This document shows positions 52,589 to 61,833 of a DNA stretch of 64,000 nucleotides, piece after piece. Position numbers and translations under genes: made by a program. This DNA is from Planctomycetia bacterium (GTDB lineage Bacteria > Planctomycetota > Planctomycetia > Gemmatales > HRBIN36). The stretch covers positions 62,001 through 126,000 of the forward strand of contig JAEUIE010000019.1 in NCBI GenBank assembly GCA_016795155.1, in the 5' to 3' direction. Position 1 is the stretch's first letter; each line of letters opens with the position of its first letter. The notes beneath the pieces were generated by a model. It saw only the letters and a list, made by a program, of their open reading frames with translations, made no database searches and was not told the origin of the DNA.

Positions 52589-54007
52589 ATGAAACTGCAT
52601 TATCACAAGGATATTGACCCACAGTGGGCCTGGGCAGAATACAAGCCAACCGCGCAAACGCCTTGGACCATGAAGCAGGTGGCACATCTGTATCGCCGTG
52701 CCGGCTGGGGAGCCAACTGGACCGAATTGCAAGCCGCTTTGAAGAATGGCCCCACCCAGACCATCGATCTGTTGATGACCGGCAAGCCGGGCCTCAAAGC
52801 TTTCCAAACGCGTGTAGCCAAACTGGCTGCTCCGCTGGAAGAAACTGCCGATGAGCACCGTCTGCGTGCCTGGTGGCTCTATGTCATGATGAACTCGCCT
52901 CATCCATTGCTGGAACGGATGACATTATTCTGGCACAATCACTTCGCAACCAGCAATGCCAAGGTGCAGCATGTTGGCCGAATGTATCGGCAGAATCAAC
53001 TCATTCGCACACATGCTCTGAAACGATTCGGCCCCATGTTGCATGCCATCTCTGAAGACCCCGCCATGATGGTCTGGCTGGATACTGTCAGCAATCGAAA
53101 GAAAACTCCCAACGAGAATTACGCCCGCGAATTAATGGAATTATTCAGCTTGGGAATTGACCAGTACACCGAACAAGATATTCGTGAGGCTGCCCGCGCG
53201 TTTGCCGGCTGGGGCATCAAGAATGATGCATTTCATGTCTATCAGGAAGACATCGACTCGGATTCCAAAAAAGTGTTCGGCAAAGCTGGCTCATTCGACG
53301 GCCATCAGATTGTTGACATGTGCCTGGACAAGAAGACATGTGCATCGTTCTTATCTAGAAAACTATTCAAGCATTTCATGAGCGATACGCTCGTCCCCGA
53401 TGATGCACTGATCCAGCCACTCGCTGAACGCTTCTACAAGAGCCAGTATGATATCGCAGATCTGGTTGGCGTGATGCTCCGTTCGAATCTCTTTTTTTCT
53501 CCCGATTGCTATCGGGCTAAAATCAAATCGCCGGTCGAGTTCGGGCTGAGTGTCGTACATATGCTCGAAGGCAGAGTTGACACCATTCAGTTTGCAGAAA
53601 TGCTCGATCCGCTGGGTCAAAGACTGTTTGCACCTCCATCTGTCAAGGGATGGGATGGAGGCGCACAATGGCTGAACTCTTCGACTTTGCTCCTGCGCCA
53701 TAACCTGTGTCTGGCTTTATCTTCAACCGAAGATCAACGTATCCTCAATCGATGCGATCCTTCCCGGCTGGTGAAGAAGCACAAAACTGGAGCCCAATCT
53801 GAACTGGCCCCGGTTGTCACCATGCTTTCTGAATTGCTGTTGCAGAATGATCTGCCTGCGACAACAAGGGAACGACTGCAATTACGTATGAAGCAGTTGC
53901 GTGAGCAGAAATATGCCCGATACTGGAATGCGGAGCTGATCATGGAGTATCAAATCCGATCCATGTGCCATCTGATCATGACCTTGCCTGAATTTCAGCT
54001 ACTGTAG
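52589..54007 (+). CDS. DUF1800 family protein
   Basis: A 472-residue protein. It starts HLYRRAGWGANWTELQAAL in its first third, has FWHNHFATSNAKV and NYARELMELFSLGIDQYTEQ, which are the DUF1800 landmarks, and AARAFAGW. DUF1800 genes regularly precede DUF1501 genes, as here with an eight-base gap. Despite wide occurrence, the biochemical role is unproven; an envelope or export-related function linked to the partner is assumed. No signal peptide is seen at this start. Confidence 0.92.
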   Translation: MKLHYHKDIDPQWAWAEYKPTAQTPWTMKQVAHLYRRAGWGANWTELQAALKNGPTQTIDLLMTGKPGLKAFQTRVAKLAAPLEETADEHRLRAWWLYVMMNSPHPLLERMTLFWHNHFATSNAKVQHVGRMYRQNQLIRTHALKRFGPMLHAISEDPAMMVWLDTVSNRKKTPNENYARELMELFSLGIDQYTEQDIREAARAFAGWGIKNDAFHVYQEDIDSDSKKVFGKAGSFDGHQIVDMCLDKKTCASFLSRKLFKHFMSDTLVPDDALIQPLAERFYKSQYDIADLVGVMLRSNLFFSPDCYRAKIKSPVEFGLSVVHMLEGRVDTIQFAEMLDPLGQRLFAPPSVKGWDGGAQWLNSSTLLLRHNLCLALSSTEDQRILNRCDPSRLVKKHKTGAQSELAPVVTMLSELLLQNDLPATTRERLQLRMKQLREQKYARYWNAELIMEYQIRSMCHLIMTLPEFQLL

Positions 54008-54015
54008 GAGTTGCT

Positions 54016-55263
54016 ATGTTTCTCCATCGTCGATCATTTTTGAAATCAACCTTCGCTGGCACTGGCCTGGTGGCCTATGGCTTGTCATCGCCCCAATTCC
54101 TGACTCGTGCCGCAGCAGCCACACCACTGCTGGATGCCAAAGGCAGCCGCGATACCATCCTGGTGGTGGTGCAGTTAACCGGTGGCAACGATGGCTTGAA
54201 CACCGTCATTCCGTTCAATGATCCCCTTTATGCCGCATCTCGTCCTACGCTGAAGCAAAAACCTTCGGATATCAAAAAGCTCAACAAGGATATTGGCTTG
54301 CACCCCGTCTTGCAGGGGCTTGCTGAACTCTTTAACGAACAGGCTTTAACCATCGTCCAGGGTGTGGGCTATCCTAATCCCAATCAATCACACTTCACTT
54401 CGATGGACATCTGGCACTCCGCTCGCTTGGATGGCCCCTACAGTGATGGATGGCTTGGACGTAGTCTGGGACATTTCAAACAAGGCTCAGGTTCTGGTTA
54501 TCATCTGGGCAATCAGGGCGAAGCTTCGCCCCTAGCCCTGACCGGTTCCATCAAGTGTCCTACCATCACTTCTCTGGCAGATATGGAACTTCGCGCTTCA
54601 GGCCACACCAACCTCGATCGTAAGCATCAGAGGGAAATCATCGAAAAATCTGGACAGGCCAGTGTAACCGAGTCATCCTCCTTGCTCGACTATGTGCAAA
54701 GAACTTCCGCCGGTACTTTCTCGACGGTCAAGAAATTGCGTGAGATAGCAAAAAACTACGATTCAAAAGTCCCCTACCCTGCCAACCGCCTGGCCGAACG
54801 GCTCAAGCTGGCAGCACAACTCATTGATGTCGAAATCGGAGCCAGAATCTTTTACGTGGAACAGGATGGCTACGACACCCATGCTGACCAGGCCGGTAAT
54901 CATTCCCGGCTGCTTACTGAACTTTCCAGTGCTCTCACTGCTTTCTACCGGGATTTGAAGGCACGCGGCCACGCCAAGCGGGTTGTTATTCTTACCTTTT
55001 CTGAATTTGGACGACGAGTTAAAGAGAATGGCAGCCAGGGAACCGATCATGGCGCTGCTGCACCAGTCTTCTTGTTAGGCGAAAGTGTAAACGGCGGCCT
55101 CGTCGGCGCTCACCCCAGGTTGGATAAGCTCGATGATGGCAATCTGATTCACCACACCGATTTCCGAAGCATTTACTCAACTATTCTCGATCAGTGGCTC
55201 GGCGTCCCGAGTAATAAAATCGTAGGCCAATTCCAGAACCTGCAACTACTGAAGAAAACATAA
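54016..55263 (+). CDS. DUF1501 family protein, Tat-exported
   Basis: A 415-residue protein beginning with a twin-arginine signal (MFLHRRSFLKSTFAGTGLVA), so it is likely folded before export. The body has the alkaline-phosphatase-superfamily-like DUF1501 features: VVVQLTGGNDGLNTVIPF, GGLVGAHPRLDKLDDGNLIH, and VVILTFSEFGRRVKENGSQG, with the final catalytic-like FGRR segment. It is the last gene of an operon with the unknown protein and DUF1800 (gaps of eight bases each). Function unknown beyond the family. Confidence 0.92.
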   Translation: MFLHRRSFLKSTFAGTGLVAYGLSSPQFLTRAAAATPLLDAKGSRDTILVVVQLTGGNDGLNTVIPFNDPLYAASRPTLKQKPSDIKKLNKDIGLHPVLQGLAELFNEQALTIVQGVGYPNPNQSHFTSMDIWHSARLDGPYSDGWLGRSLGHFKQGSGSGYHLGNQGEASPLALTGSIKCPTITSLADMELRASGHTNLDRKHQREIIEKSGQASVTESSSLLDYVQRTSAGTFSTVKKLREIAKNYDSKVPYPANRLAERLKLAAQLIDVEIGARIFYVEQDGYDTHADQAGNHSRLLTELSSALTAFYRDLKARGHAKRVVILTFSEFGRRVKENGSQGTDHGAAAPVFLLGESVNGGLVGAHPRLDKLDDGNLIHHTDFRSIYSTILDQWLGVPSNKIVGQFQNLQLLKKT

Positions 55264-55390
55264 GATAGATGAACCTCTGTGGCAGGCTCGTCAATGTACT
55301 CATTTTCGACCCTGCAGGTTTGCGACAATGCAATAAGTCTACTGGTTCGAGATGGAGTACCATCACGACCCTTTCATTCACAGCAGACGC

Positions 55391-55421
55391 AAAAAAAGCT
55401 CCTTCCATTCGGAAGGAGCTT
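55391..55421 (-). terminator. Rho-independent terminator of the exported protein gene at 55445
   Basis: An 11-bp stem (55396-55406 with 55411-55421) around a four-base loop, followed on the minus strand by a T run from 55395 to 55391. It lies 23 bases after the stop codon. Confidence 0.85.
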
Positions 55422-55444
55422 CGATGTTTGTAGTGCCAAAACAA

Positions 55445-56467
55445 TTACTTCGCATCTTTCATGGCTTTGATCAGATCATCTCCATTGACTGAAAGATTCA
55501 TCTTAACGTTTGAACCAGTCACCTCAGCTTTGACTTTCTTAAGGGATTCGCTGAGTGGCTTGAGTTCTGGATGATCATCGGCAAAACCCATGATGGTTGA
55601 AACGGCGCCTTCAAAGCCTTCATTGGCTTCCTTGGCTTTTTCCTTGGCCTTGTCTGCATCTTCGCATTCAACATTGACATTGCCGTTAATGTCTTTATCG
55701 ACAGTCAGTGTAGCTACAAAATGCTTTTCGCCAGGCCTGTTCTTGGGGGCCAGACCTGCAGCAAACAGCGTATAGCTGTTTTTGCGTTGTGCGAGTAGTG
55801 CCTTGAACTCAGGATTGACGTTATTTTTGCCTTTGTTCTTGATGGTCTTGGTCAGCGTATCCTTGGAGATGCTCATGACCATCATGCCATCTTCAGGAAC
55901 TGCCATGTAGAAAGCCATGGGTGCGGTATTGGGCTTCATTTCAAACACCGTTACACCACCAATTTCCTCTGACTTGACTTCAATCTGACCGGAACCCTGC
56001 ATCATGGGTACAAACTGTTCCACCATGGCTGCATTCACTGCAGGGATACCCATGCAGATCGTGAGTTGGGGAATGCCATTCACTTCTTCCTTGGAATTGA
56101 TGGCCACGGTGAAATCACGAACCGCTTCCTTTCCGGCTTCCATGGCCCGGGACACCGCTTCTTCGGTAACATGGTTCTTCAATTCCGGGGCCATGTCCTG
56201 CATCATCTTTTTGACGTTATCGTCGGGCACGAAGTTGGCCATCATGCTCATGACGTTCTCGCCATACTTCTTCACCACCAGGGGAATGCCCTTGGCCAGA
56301 AGCTTGGAACCCATCAGTTGATTCAAGTTGAGTTGAATGACTGTATCGGTTCCTTCCGGGAAATACTTATCTGCTGAAACGCCCTGCGCCAGCGATCTGG
56401 CGGGGTTCAGCAACAGCATCGCTGCACAAGCTAACGTAAGCAATCTCATCGAACACTTCATCAACAT
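55445..56467 (-). CDS. Exported protein of unknown function
   Basis: A 340-residue protein with a signal peptide (LLTLACAAMLLLNPARSLAQ). Mature sequence begins KYFPEGTDTVIQLNLNQLMG, a pattern shared with the exported proteins at 19699 and 50814. The rest is alternating alpha/beta (PQLTICMGIPAVNAAMVEQF; VNVECEDADKAKEKAKEANE). No known enzymatic motif. It is monocistronic, with a strong terminator downstream and the ABC-2 permease gene ending 158 bases upstream of its start. Confidence 0.7.
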   Translation of the reverse strand: MLMKCSMRLLTLACAAMLLLNPARSLAQGVSADKYFPEGTDTVIQLNLNQLMGSKLLAKGIPLVVKKYGENVMSMMANFVPDDNVKKMMQDMAPELKNHVTEEAVSRAMEAGKEAVRDFTVAINSKEEVNGIPQLTICMGIPAVNAAMVEQFVPMMQGSGQIEVKSEEIGGVTVFEMKPNTAPMAFYMAVPEDGMMVMSISKDTLTKTIKNKGKNNVNPEFKALLAQRKNSYTLFAAGLAPKNRPGEKHFVATLTVDKDINGNVNVECEDADKAKEKAKEANEGFEGAVSTIMGFADDHPELKPLSESLKKVKAEVTGSNVKMNLSVNGDDLIKAMKDAK

Positions 56468-56625
56468 AAATCACCCTGATCAAGGTTGAAGGTTTCTGCT
56501 TCTAACTGATAGTAAGCATCTTGCAGTTTTTTGCAGGTTTGGCAAGTAATGCAGCCACACTGTATTAAACCGTCTCGCCAAAAGTCTTAATGTGTACTCC
56601 ACGACACTCTACGAAGTTTCAAGCG

Positions 56626-58143
56626 TCATTCATTTCTGAAAAACAGGTGTGCAAGCAGCACAAATCCCGTGCCAAAACCAAGCAGTACCAGGCACGAGGT
56701 CTGTACCATCATCAGGTTCGGCGATGGATTCAACAAAAGCTGGGCATAGGCGTCCAACGACCACGCTTGGGGAGTAACTCGGCTGATTTCCTTCATCGAT
56801 TCAGGCATCAGCTCGCGAGGCATCAAACATCCGCTGATGCCTGCCATCACCAGTACCAGCAACGTACCAAGAATAGCAACCTGGCTTTCCGTTTTGGCAA
56901 TGACTGCTATCAACAATGCCAGCCCGGTTGCTGCAAAACTCGTGCAGAGCACCACCGGTATCAGCCAGCCCGGCGTTGTGCCCCAGTTCATGCCAAAGAT
57001 CAGCCTGCCCATCAACAGAAGGAAGAAACCCTGTAGTATAGACAACATCAGACAAGGCAGAAACTTGCCACCCAAGATCACATGCTTCCCCATCGGTGCA
57101 ATCGCCAGTCGATACATCGTACCCTGCCGACGTTCCTGCACAAACATCCAACCTACGGTCAACACCATAAAGAAGGCAAACATCACGGTGTAGGATGGTA
57201 CCAGTACCTGATAACGCACTGCCCCTCGTTGTAACAGTCCGCCTTGGTCTGCCTGGTAGGTCAACCATTCAGGGTTGTCCGACCAGCGTGATTCAGACTT
57301 GGTAAGAGCTGCCCAGGTTTTGCCTGTCAGATTGTACTTGGCAAACAACTTCTTCAACGCTGCCTTGATGCCAGTCCCCATTTGTGTTTTGAAATCTTCG
57401 GTAAGGAGGAAACGAGGAATTTTCGCCTCTGCAGCCAGTACACTCAAGAACGATGGATCGCTCAGTTTTTCAAATGCACGACCGATCATCCATGGCAAAA
57501 TCACCCGCAGCAGCGAAACCTGGCCAACCTGCTCAATAATCGATGCAGCAGCAGACTGCGTAGGATCACGCAACACCCGTGCATCCAAGAGCTCCAGCCG
57601 AACGCCATCCCGATAGAACGGGTTAATACCGGTTGTCAGAAAGGAACACTGAAAAACCTTCTGACTGAACTCAGGCCCAAAGACAATGATCGCTGATCGC
57701 TGGGACGATTGCACCAGCTTTTCCGCTGTTGCCAGATCAGGTAGTACCTCGATGCGGATCTCTGCCGTTTCGGCCAGATCACGCATCACTACCCTGGCCC
57801 ACGATTCATACGGAAACTGCGATAACCGAAGAATCTGGGCCATGCCCGTTTGACCAGTCCATGTTGCAACATGACAGCTCATGGGCAAAGGCAATGCTTG
57901 CAGCCAGGCTGCCGATTCTTTGATCGCTGCTTCGCGATCCTCTACACCACGGTCCAGATCAACCAGGCTGATTCGCAACCGGTCATCAGGTTTCTGGCCA
58001 AAGGTTTCCCCCAGTGCCATGCCGAGCACGAGTATGAAAATGACAGGCATGACCAGCAAAAGTAGTGCTGAACGCCGGTCACGCAACAGCAGTGCAATAT
58101 CCTTGCCCGCCAGAATCCACAATGATTGCCACGATTGCAACAT
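56626..58143 (-). CDS. ABC-2 type transporter permease
   Basis: A 505-residue membrane protein. One helix near the N-terminus (LLLLVMPVIFILVLGMALGE) is followed by a large periplasmic domain (about 45-320) and five helices at the C-terminus (LVPSYTVMFAFFMVLTVGWM; ILQGFFLLLMGRLIFG; VLVMAGISGCLMPRELMP), the layout of ABC-2 exporter permeases of the NatB/YhhJ type. WMFVQERRQGTMYRLAIAPM is the usual cytoplasmic coupling region. It begins three bases after the map stop codon and is thus in the adk-map transcript. No ATPase gene is adjacent; the ABC ATPase at 40951 is a possible partner (inference). Confidence 0.88.
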   Translation of the reverse strand: MLQSWQSLWILAGKDIALLLRDRRSALLLLVMPVIFILVLGMALGETFGQKPDDRLRISLVDLDRGVEDREAAIKESAAWLQALPLPMSCHVATWTGQTGMAQILRLSQFPYESWARVVMRDLAETAEIRIEVLPDLATAEKLVQSSQRSAIIVFGPEFSQKVFQCSFLTTGINPFYRDGVRLELLDARVLRDPTQSAAASIIEQVGQVSLLRVILPWMIGRAFEKLSDPSFLSVLAAEAKIPRFLLTEDFKTQMGTGIKAALKKLFAKYNLTGKTWAALTKSESRWSDNPEWLTYQADQGGLLQRGAVRYQVLVPSYTVMFAFFMVLTVGWMFVQERRQGTMYRLAIAPMGKHVILGGKFLPCLMLSILQGFFLLLMGRLIFGMNWGTTPGWLIPVVLCTSFAATGLALLIAVIAKTESQVAILGTLLVLVMAGISGCLMPRELMPESMKEISRVTPQAWSLDAYAQLLLNPSPNLMMVQTSCLVLLGFGTGFVLLAHLFFRNE

Positions 58144-58146
58144 GGC

Positions 58147-58944
58147 TTACTCAGCGGTCAAAACCTGAACGCCCTGTTCGGTAATCGCCACCGTATGCTC
58201 AACATGTGCACTGGGCAGACGATCGCGTGTAATGACGGTCCACTGGTCAGGCAGTTCCTGCACATCCTTCTTGCCGAAATTCACCATCGGCTCTATGGCC
58301 AGCACCAGGCCCGGCACCAAGTCGAAATCCACCTCCCGCATTTCCCGGCTCACATAATTGGGAACCTGTGGCGCTTCATGCATACTGCGGCCAATGCCAT
58401 GCCCTACGAATCTCTCCACCACGCTGAAGCCGTTCTTTTCAATTGTCTGCTGCATCAAACTCGATACTTCGGTCCACCGCTTCTTGCGGCCTACTTCACG
58501 AATCGCAATAGCCAAGGCTTCTTCGGCAACCTTTACCAGTTTGAGGATATCCGGCCTGACATTATCACCAATGGGGATACAGACTGCCGAGTCTGCACAG
58601 AAGCCATCGAGCTTGCAGGCTGTATCCACTTTAAGTAGATCGCCTGGCCGCAAGACTCTTGGCCCCGGTATGCCATGCACCACTTGTTCATTCAGGCAGA
58701 TGCAGGTAGATGCTGGAAAAGGTCGCTTGCCAGGATAACCCTTGAACAAAGGCTCCGCACCATGCTTGGCAAACAGGGCATCCACTGCCTGATCGATGTC
58801 CAGTGTTCGCGTACCTGGTTTGGCCATAGTGCGGGCAATCTGAAGGGCTTCAGCAACCAGTTTGCCGGCTTCCCGCATCTTGGCAATCTGTTCGGGTGTC
58901 TTCAAAATCGGCTTTTGTACTTGATGCTGGCTTTTCTGCATCAT
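58147..58944 (-). CDS. map: Methionine aminopeptidase, type I
   Basis: A 265-residue enzyme removing initiator Met from nascent proteins. The five metal ligands are visible: the two Asp in LLKVDTACKLDGFCADSAV, His in VGHGIGRSMHEAP, Glu in LAIEPMVN and Glu in VAITEQG, plus the substrate His in QVVHGIPGP. Its first codon overlaps the adk stop (ATGA), and it has a spare N-terminal Met pair (58944 and 58941). In most bacteria map follows secY-adk, as here, but infA and rpmJ do not follow; the ABC-2 permease does. Confidence 0.97.
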   Translation of the reverse strand: MMQKSQHQVQKPILKTPEQIAKMREAGKLVAEALQIARTMAKPGTRTLDIDQAVDALFAKHGAEPLFKGYPGKRPFPASTCICLNEQVVHGIPGPRVLRPGDLLKVDTACKLDGFCADSAVCIPIGDNVRPDILKLVKVAEEALAIAIREVGRKKRWTEVSSLMQQTIEKNGFSVVERFVGHGIGRSMHEAPQVPNYVSREMREVDFDLVPGLVLAIEPMVNFGKKDVQELPDQWTVITRDRLPSAHVEHTVAITEQGVQVLTAE

Positions 58945-59597
58945 GGGGTCAATTCCTTTTCGAGTGCTTTCATCAAAGCCTCGGTAACTGATTCTACACT
59001 TCCCAGCCCATTCACTTCCTGAAATAGTCGATGTTTTCGGTAATAGTCAATGACCGGAACTGTCGAAGTCCGAAAAGTTTCCAGTCTCTGACGGATAATT
59101 ACTTCGGAATCATCGGGACGCTGAATCAACTGGCCGTGACAGTTATCGCATTGATTTGCAATACGCGGCGGCTGGTACCGCAAATGATGGCTGTGACCGC
59201 ACTTCGAACAGATGCGTCGCCCACAAATGCGTTCCACCACTTCCTGATCATTGACATTGAGCAGCAGCACGGCATCGAGTTGCATTCCCGCGTGCTTCAA
59301 GATGACATCAAACGATTCAGCCTGTGGCAGGGTGCGAGGGTATCCATCTATCAGAAATCGGAATGGACAATGCGGACCGCTGAAACGTTCTTCGATCACT
59401 CCATTGATCAACGTATCGGGAACATACTTGCCGGCATCCATGTAGGGCTGTGCCGTCTTCCCCAAAACGGTACCCTGCTTGATCGCTTCGCGTAAAATAT
59501 CACCCGTGGATAAGTGAAGCAGTCCCAGACGCTGACACAATCGTTCTGATTGCGTGCCTTTGCCGCTTGCCGGGGGACCTAGTAATATCAGACGCAT
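58941..59597 (-). CDS. adk: Adenylate kinase, zinc-lid type
   Basis: A 218-residue enzyme balancing AMP, ADP and ATP. The ATG at 59597 is preceded by AAGGGA seven bases upstream; the longer frame to 59690 is discarded. P-loop is LLGPPASGKGTQSERL (about 5-20), AMP-binding LSTGDILREAI follows, then FLIDGYPRTLPQAE. The lid holds a zinc-type Cys4 set (ICSKCGHSH and NQCDNCHGQL), as in Gram-positive-type and many planctomycete Adks. Co-transcribed with map (four-base overlap). A terminator lies between it and secY, so it likely has its own promoter. Confidence 0.96.
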   Translation of the reverse strand: MRLILLGPPASGKGTQSERLCQRLGLLHLSTGDILREAIKQGTVLGKTAQPYMDAGKYVPDTLINGVIEERFSGPHCPFRFLIDGYPRTLPQAESFDVILKHAGMQLDAVLLLNVNDQEVVERICGRRICSKCGHSHHLRYQPPRIANQCDNCHGQLIQRPDDSEVIIRQRLETFRTSTVPVIDYYRKHRLFQEVNGLGSVESVTEALMKALEKELTP

Positions 59598-59703
59598 CCC
59601 GAGTTCCCTTTTGCCGTGAACGAACTCGACATCCTGCCGAGGGAGAGAATCGCCCGGCCATTCAGAAGTGTAATATATGAAACTCTCCACAAAACTCGCA
59701 TCC

Positions 59704-59738
59704 CAAAAAAGTGAAAGGGAGCCGATTTTGGCTCCCTT
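59704..59738 (-). terminator. Rho-independent terminator of the secY operon
   Basis: A 9-bp stem (AAGGGAGCC with GGCTCCCTT, 59715-59723 and 59730-59738) and a GATTTT loop, with a run of six T after it on the minus strand (59710 to 59704 region). It separates the spc ribosomal operon and secY from adk-map. Confidence 0.85.
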
Positions 59739-59765
59739 GAAGAATGCGTTACTGACGGGTCCAGG

Positions 59766-61139
59766 TTAATCTTCCGTCACACCCTGGTAGTTTCTCATCA
59801 CCAGATGACTGTTGATTTTCTGCACCAGATCCAGGCACACACTGATGACAATCAAGAGGCTGGTGCCACCAAAGAAGCTGGCCACCATGTAATCCACTTT
59901 CATGCCACGTGCTATGACGGTCGGCAGGACAGCGATAAGCGACAGGAATGCCGCTCCCACCAGGGTGATTCGCGTCATGACTTTGTTGAGATATTCTTCA
60001 GTTCGCTTGCCAGGGCGATAACCCGGAATAAAGCTTCCTTGATCTCGCAGGTTATTCGCCACTTCCTTCGGATTGAAGGTGATGGCCACCCAGAAGAATG
60101 AGAAACCAAAGATACCCACCACATACAGCAGGTTATAGATGTAGCCCTGTTCCTGAAACTCGTTGGCCAGCTTCATGCCGAACGACCACTTGTTATCCAC
60201 CAGGTTGTTGATCATGCTGAGCAGGAAGAAAGGCACCATCAGCAGGCTGCTGGCAAAGATCACTGGCATCACACCAGCATGATTCAGTCGCAATGGCAAT
60301 GACTGCCTCATGCCGCCATAGACACGTCGTCCTCGAACATGCTTAGCGGATTGTGTAGCTATGTGACGCTGGGCTTTGGTGATCAGCACCACAAAATAAA
60401 CGACCAGAATGAAGAGCAGAATGAGGACGATCAACGTTGTTAAGTTGGCCCCCTGACCACTGCTGCTGATTTCAAAAATACCCCAATTGAACTTGGTTCC
60501 GTTCTCAATAAAGAACAGTCGTTTGAATGCTTCAGGAATACGAGAAACAATACCAGCCATAATGATCAAGCTGATGCCGTTGCCAATGCCATACTCATCA
60601 ATCTGCTCACCGATCCACATCAGGAACATGGTACCGCATGTCATGATCATGACTGCAGTGAGTATGTCAAAGAAATTATCCCACCCCGGCAGGAACAAGG
60701 TTTTTCCGCCGCCCTGCTGGGCCAGAATGAAACTGTTGACATAAATGTAGCTCTGCACGAGGCAGATTGGCACGGTGGCGTAGCGTGTATATTCGTTGAT
60801 TTTCTTCCTGCCGCTTTCTCCTTCTTTCTGCAGTTTTTCCAGAGGTGGATAAAACGTAGCCAGAAGTTGGAAGATAATCGACGCCGAAATGTAGGGCATG
60901 ATACCAAGACCGAAGATGGTACCGGCACTGAGTTGCGAGCCTGAGAAGACTGAAGCAAAAGCCAGCAGTTGCCCGAATCCGCCACCCAGGCCTGAAAACT
61001 GATCTGCAATCTGTTGCTGATCAATCATAGGAAGTGGTATGTGGTAACCGATGCGGTAGACTGCCAGGAAGATAATGGTGATCAATATCTTCTGCTGCAG
61101 TTCAGGAATACGAAAGAAAATCGTATAGAGCGTATTCAC
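59766..61139 (-). CDS. secY: Preprotein translocase subunit SecY
   Basis: A 457-residue, ten-helix membrane protein forming the protein-conducting channel with SecE and SecG. The start is a GTG at 61139 with AAGGGA six bases upstream; an in-frame GTG at 61190 lacks an RBS and adds 17 unconserved residues. Family marks: RIPELQQKILITIIFLAVYR, FGLGIMPYISASIIFQLL (plug region), GIGNGISLIIMAGIV and ATQSAKHVRGRRVYGGMRQS. SecY is the last gene before the operon's terminator. The 145-base gap to rplO is unusually long for this operon and carries a hairpin at 61201. Confidence 0.95.
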   Translation of the reverse strand: MNTLYTIFFRIPELQQKILITIIFLAVYRIGYHIPLPMIDQQQIADQFSGLGGGFGQLLAFASVFSGSQLSAGTIFGLGIMPYISASIIFQLLATFYPPLEKLQKEGESGRKKINEYTRYATVPICLVQSYIYVNSFILAQQGGGKTLFLPGWDNFFDILTAVMIMTCGTMFLMWIGEQIDEYGIGNGISLIIMAGIVSRIPEAFKRLFFIENGTKFNWGIFEISSSGQGANLTTLIVLILLFILVVYFVVLITKAQRHIATQSAKHVRGRRVYGGMRQSLPLRLNHAGVMPVIFASSLLMVPFFLLSMINNLVDNKWSFGMKLANEFQEQGYIYNLLYVVGIFGFSFFWVAITFNPKEVANNLRDQGSFIPGYRPGKRTEEYLNKVMTRITLVGAAFLSLIAVLPTVIARGMKVDYMVASFFGGTSLLIVISVCLDLVQKINSHLVMRNYQGVTED

Positions 61140-61145
61140 GTGAAT

Positions 61146-61151
61146 TCCCTT
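61146..61151 (-). promoter_or_regulatory. Ribosome binding site deciding the secY GTG start
   Basis: AAGGGA on the minus strand, six bases before the GTG at 61139. Confidence 0.6.
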
Positions 61152-61200
61152 GCGTTTCAGAACGTGCCAGGCAACATCCTGTCCTGTCACGGGTAATGCT

Positions 61201-61230
61201 AACAGCCGCCAACTTCAGTTGACGGCTGTT
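61201..61230. other. Hairpin in the rplO-secY gap
   Basis: A 13-bp stem with one G-T pair (arms AACAGCCGCCAAC / GTTGACGGCTGTT, loop TTCA), 54 bases after the rplO stop and 61 bases before the secY start codon. No T run follows on the minus strand, so it looks like an RNA processing or attenuation element rather than a full terminator. Confidence 0.55.
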
Positions 61231-61284
61231 TCGTGTTTCATCACAGCCTCTGTACATCGTATCGAGAGGCCAAGAACGAATCAA

Positions 61285-61791
61285 TTACTTCGTCTTGGCA
61301 GGCCGAGGCTTCATCTTGTTTTTGACTGGCTTCTTGGGTGGAGGAATGATCTCCACCTTGCCACCGGCAGCTTCAATCTTCTTGCGGGCAGGCTCGGAGA
61401 TGCCATGCACTTTGAGATTGAACTTCTTGGTGACATTGCCCATGCCAAGGATACGAATGCCATCGCCCTGCCCGTTGGCCAGGCCTGCTTCACGCAAGGA
61501 GGCATGATCGATGCTGGCATTGGCTGCAAACTTGGCTTCCAGATCGCCCACGTTGACTTCGATATACGTGTTGCGCCAGGTTTCATTGCTGAAACCACGC
61601 TTGGGGATACGGCGGATGAGCGGCATCTGACCGCCAGCATAGAGATCCGAATAGGAACGGGTACCAGCCCGGCTCCCCTGCCCCTTGTAACCGCGGCTGG
61701 AGGTCTTGCCATGCCCTGAGCCGATTCCACGACCAACCCGTGTTTTGGGACGACGTTTATTTACACCAACATGTACCGTTGTAAGATCCAT
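61285..61791 (-). CDS. rplO: 50S ribosomal protein L15
   Basis: A 168-residue ribosomal protein of the large subunit. The Gly/Arg-rich N-terminus (RVGRGIGSGHGKTSSRGYKG) and LIRRIPKRGFSN are diagnostic. A Lys/Pro-rich extension at the C-terminus (about 145-168; PPPKKPVKNKMKPRPAKTK) is longer than in E. coli (144 residues in total). It is in the order rpsE-rplO-secY; no rpmD (L30) lies between rpsE and rplO (42-base gap). Confidence 0.95.
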   Translation of the reverse strand: MDLTTVHVGVNKRRPKTRVGRGIGSGHGKTSSRGYKGQGSRAGTRSYSDLYAGGQMPLIRRIPKRGFSNETWRNTYIEVNVGDLEAKFAANASIDHASLREAGLANGQGDGIRILGMGNVTKKFNLKVHGISEPARKKIEAAGGKVEIIPPPKKPVKNKMKPRPAKTK

Positions 61792-61833
61792 TGTCCTTCG
61801 CCTTTGCTTACACTCATCACGTGGTGTACTTAA

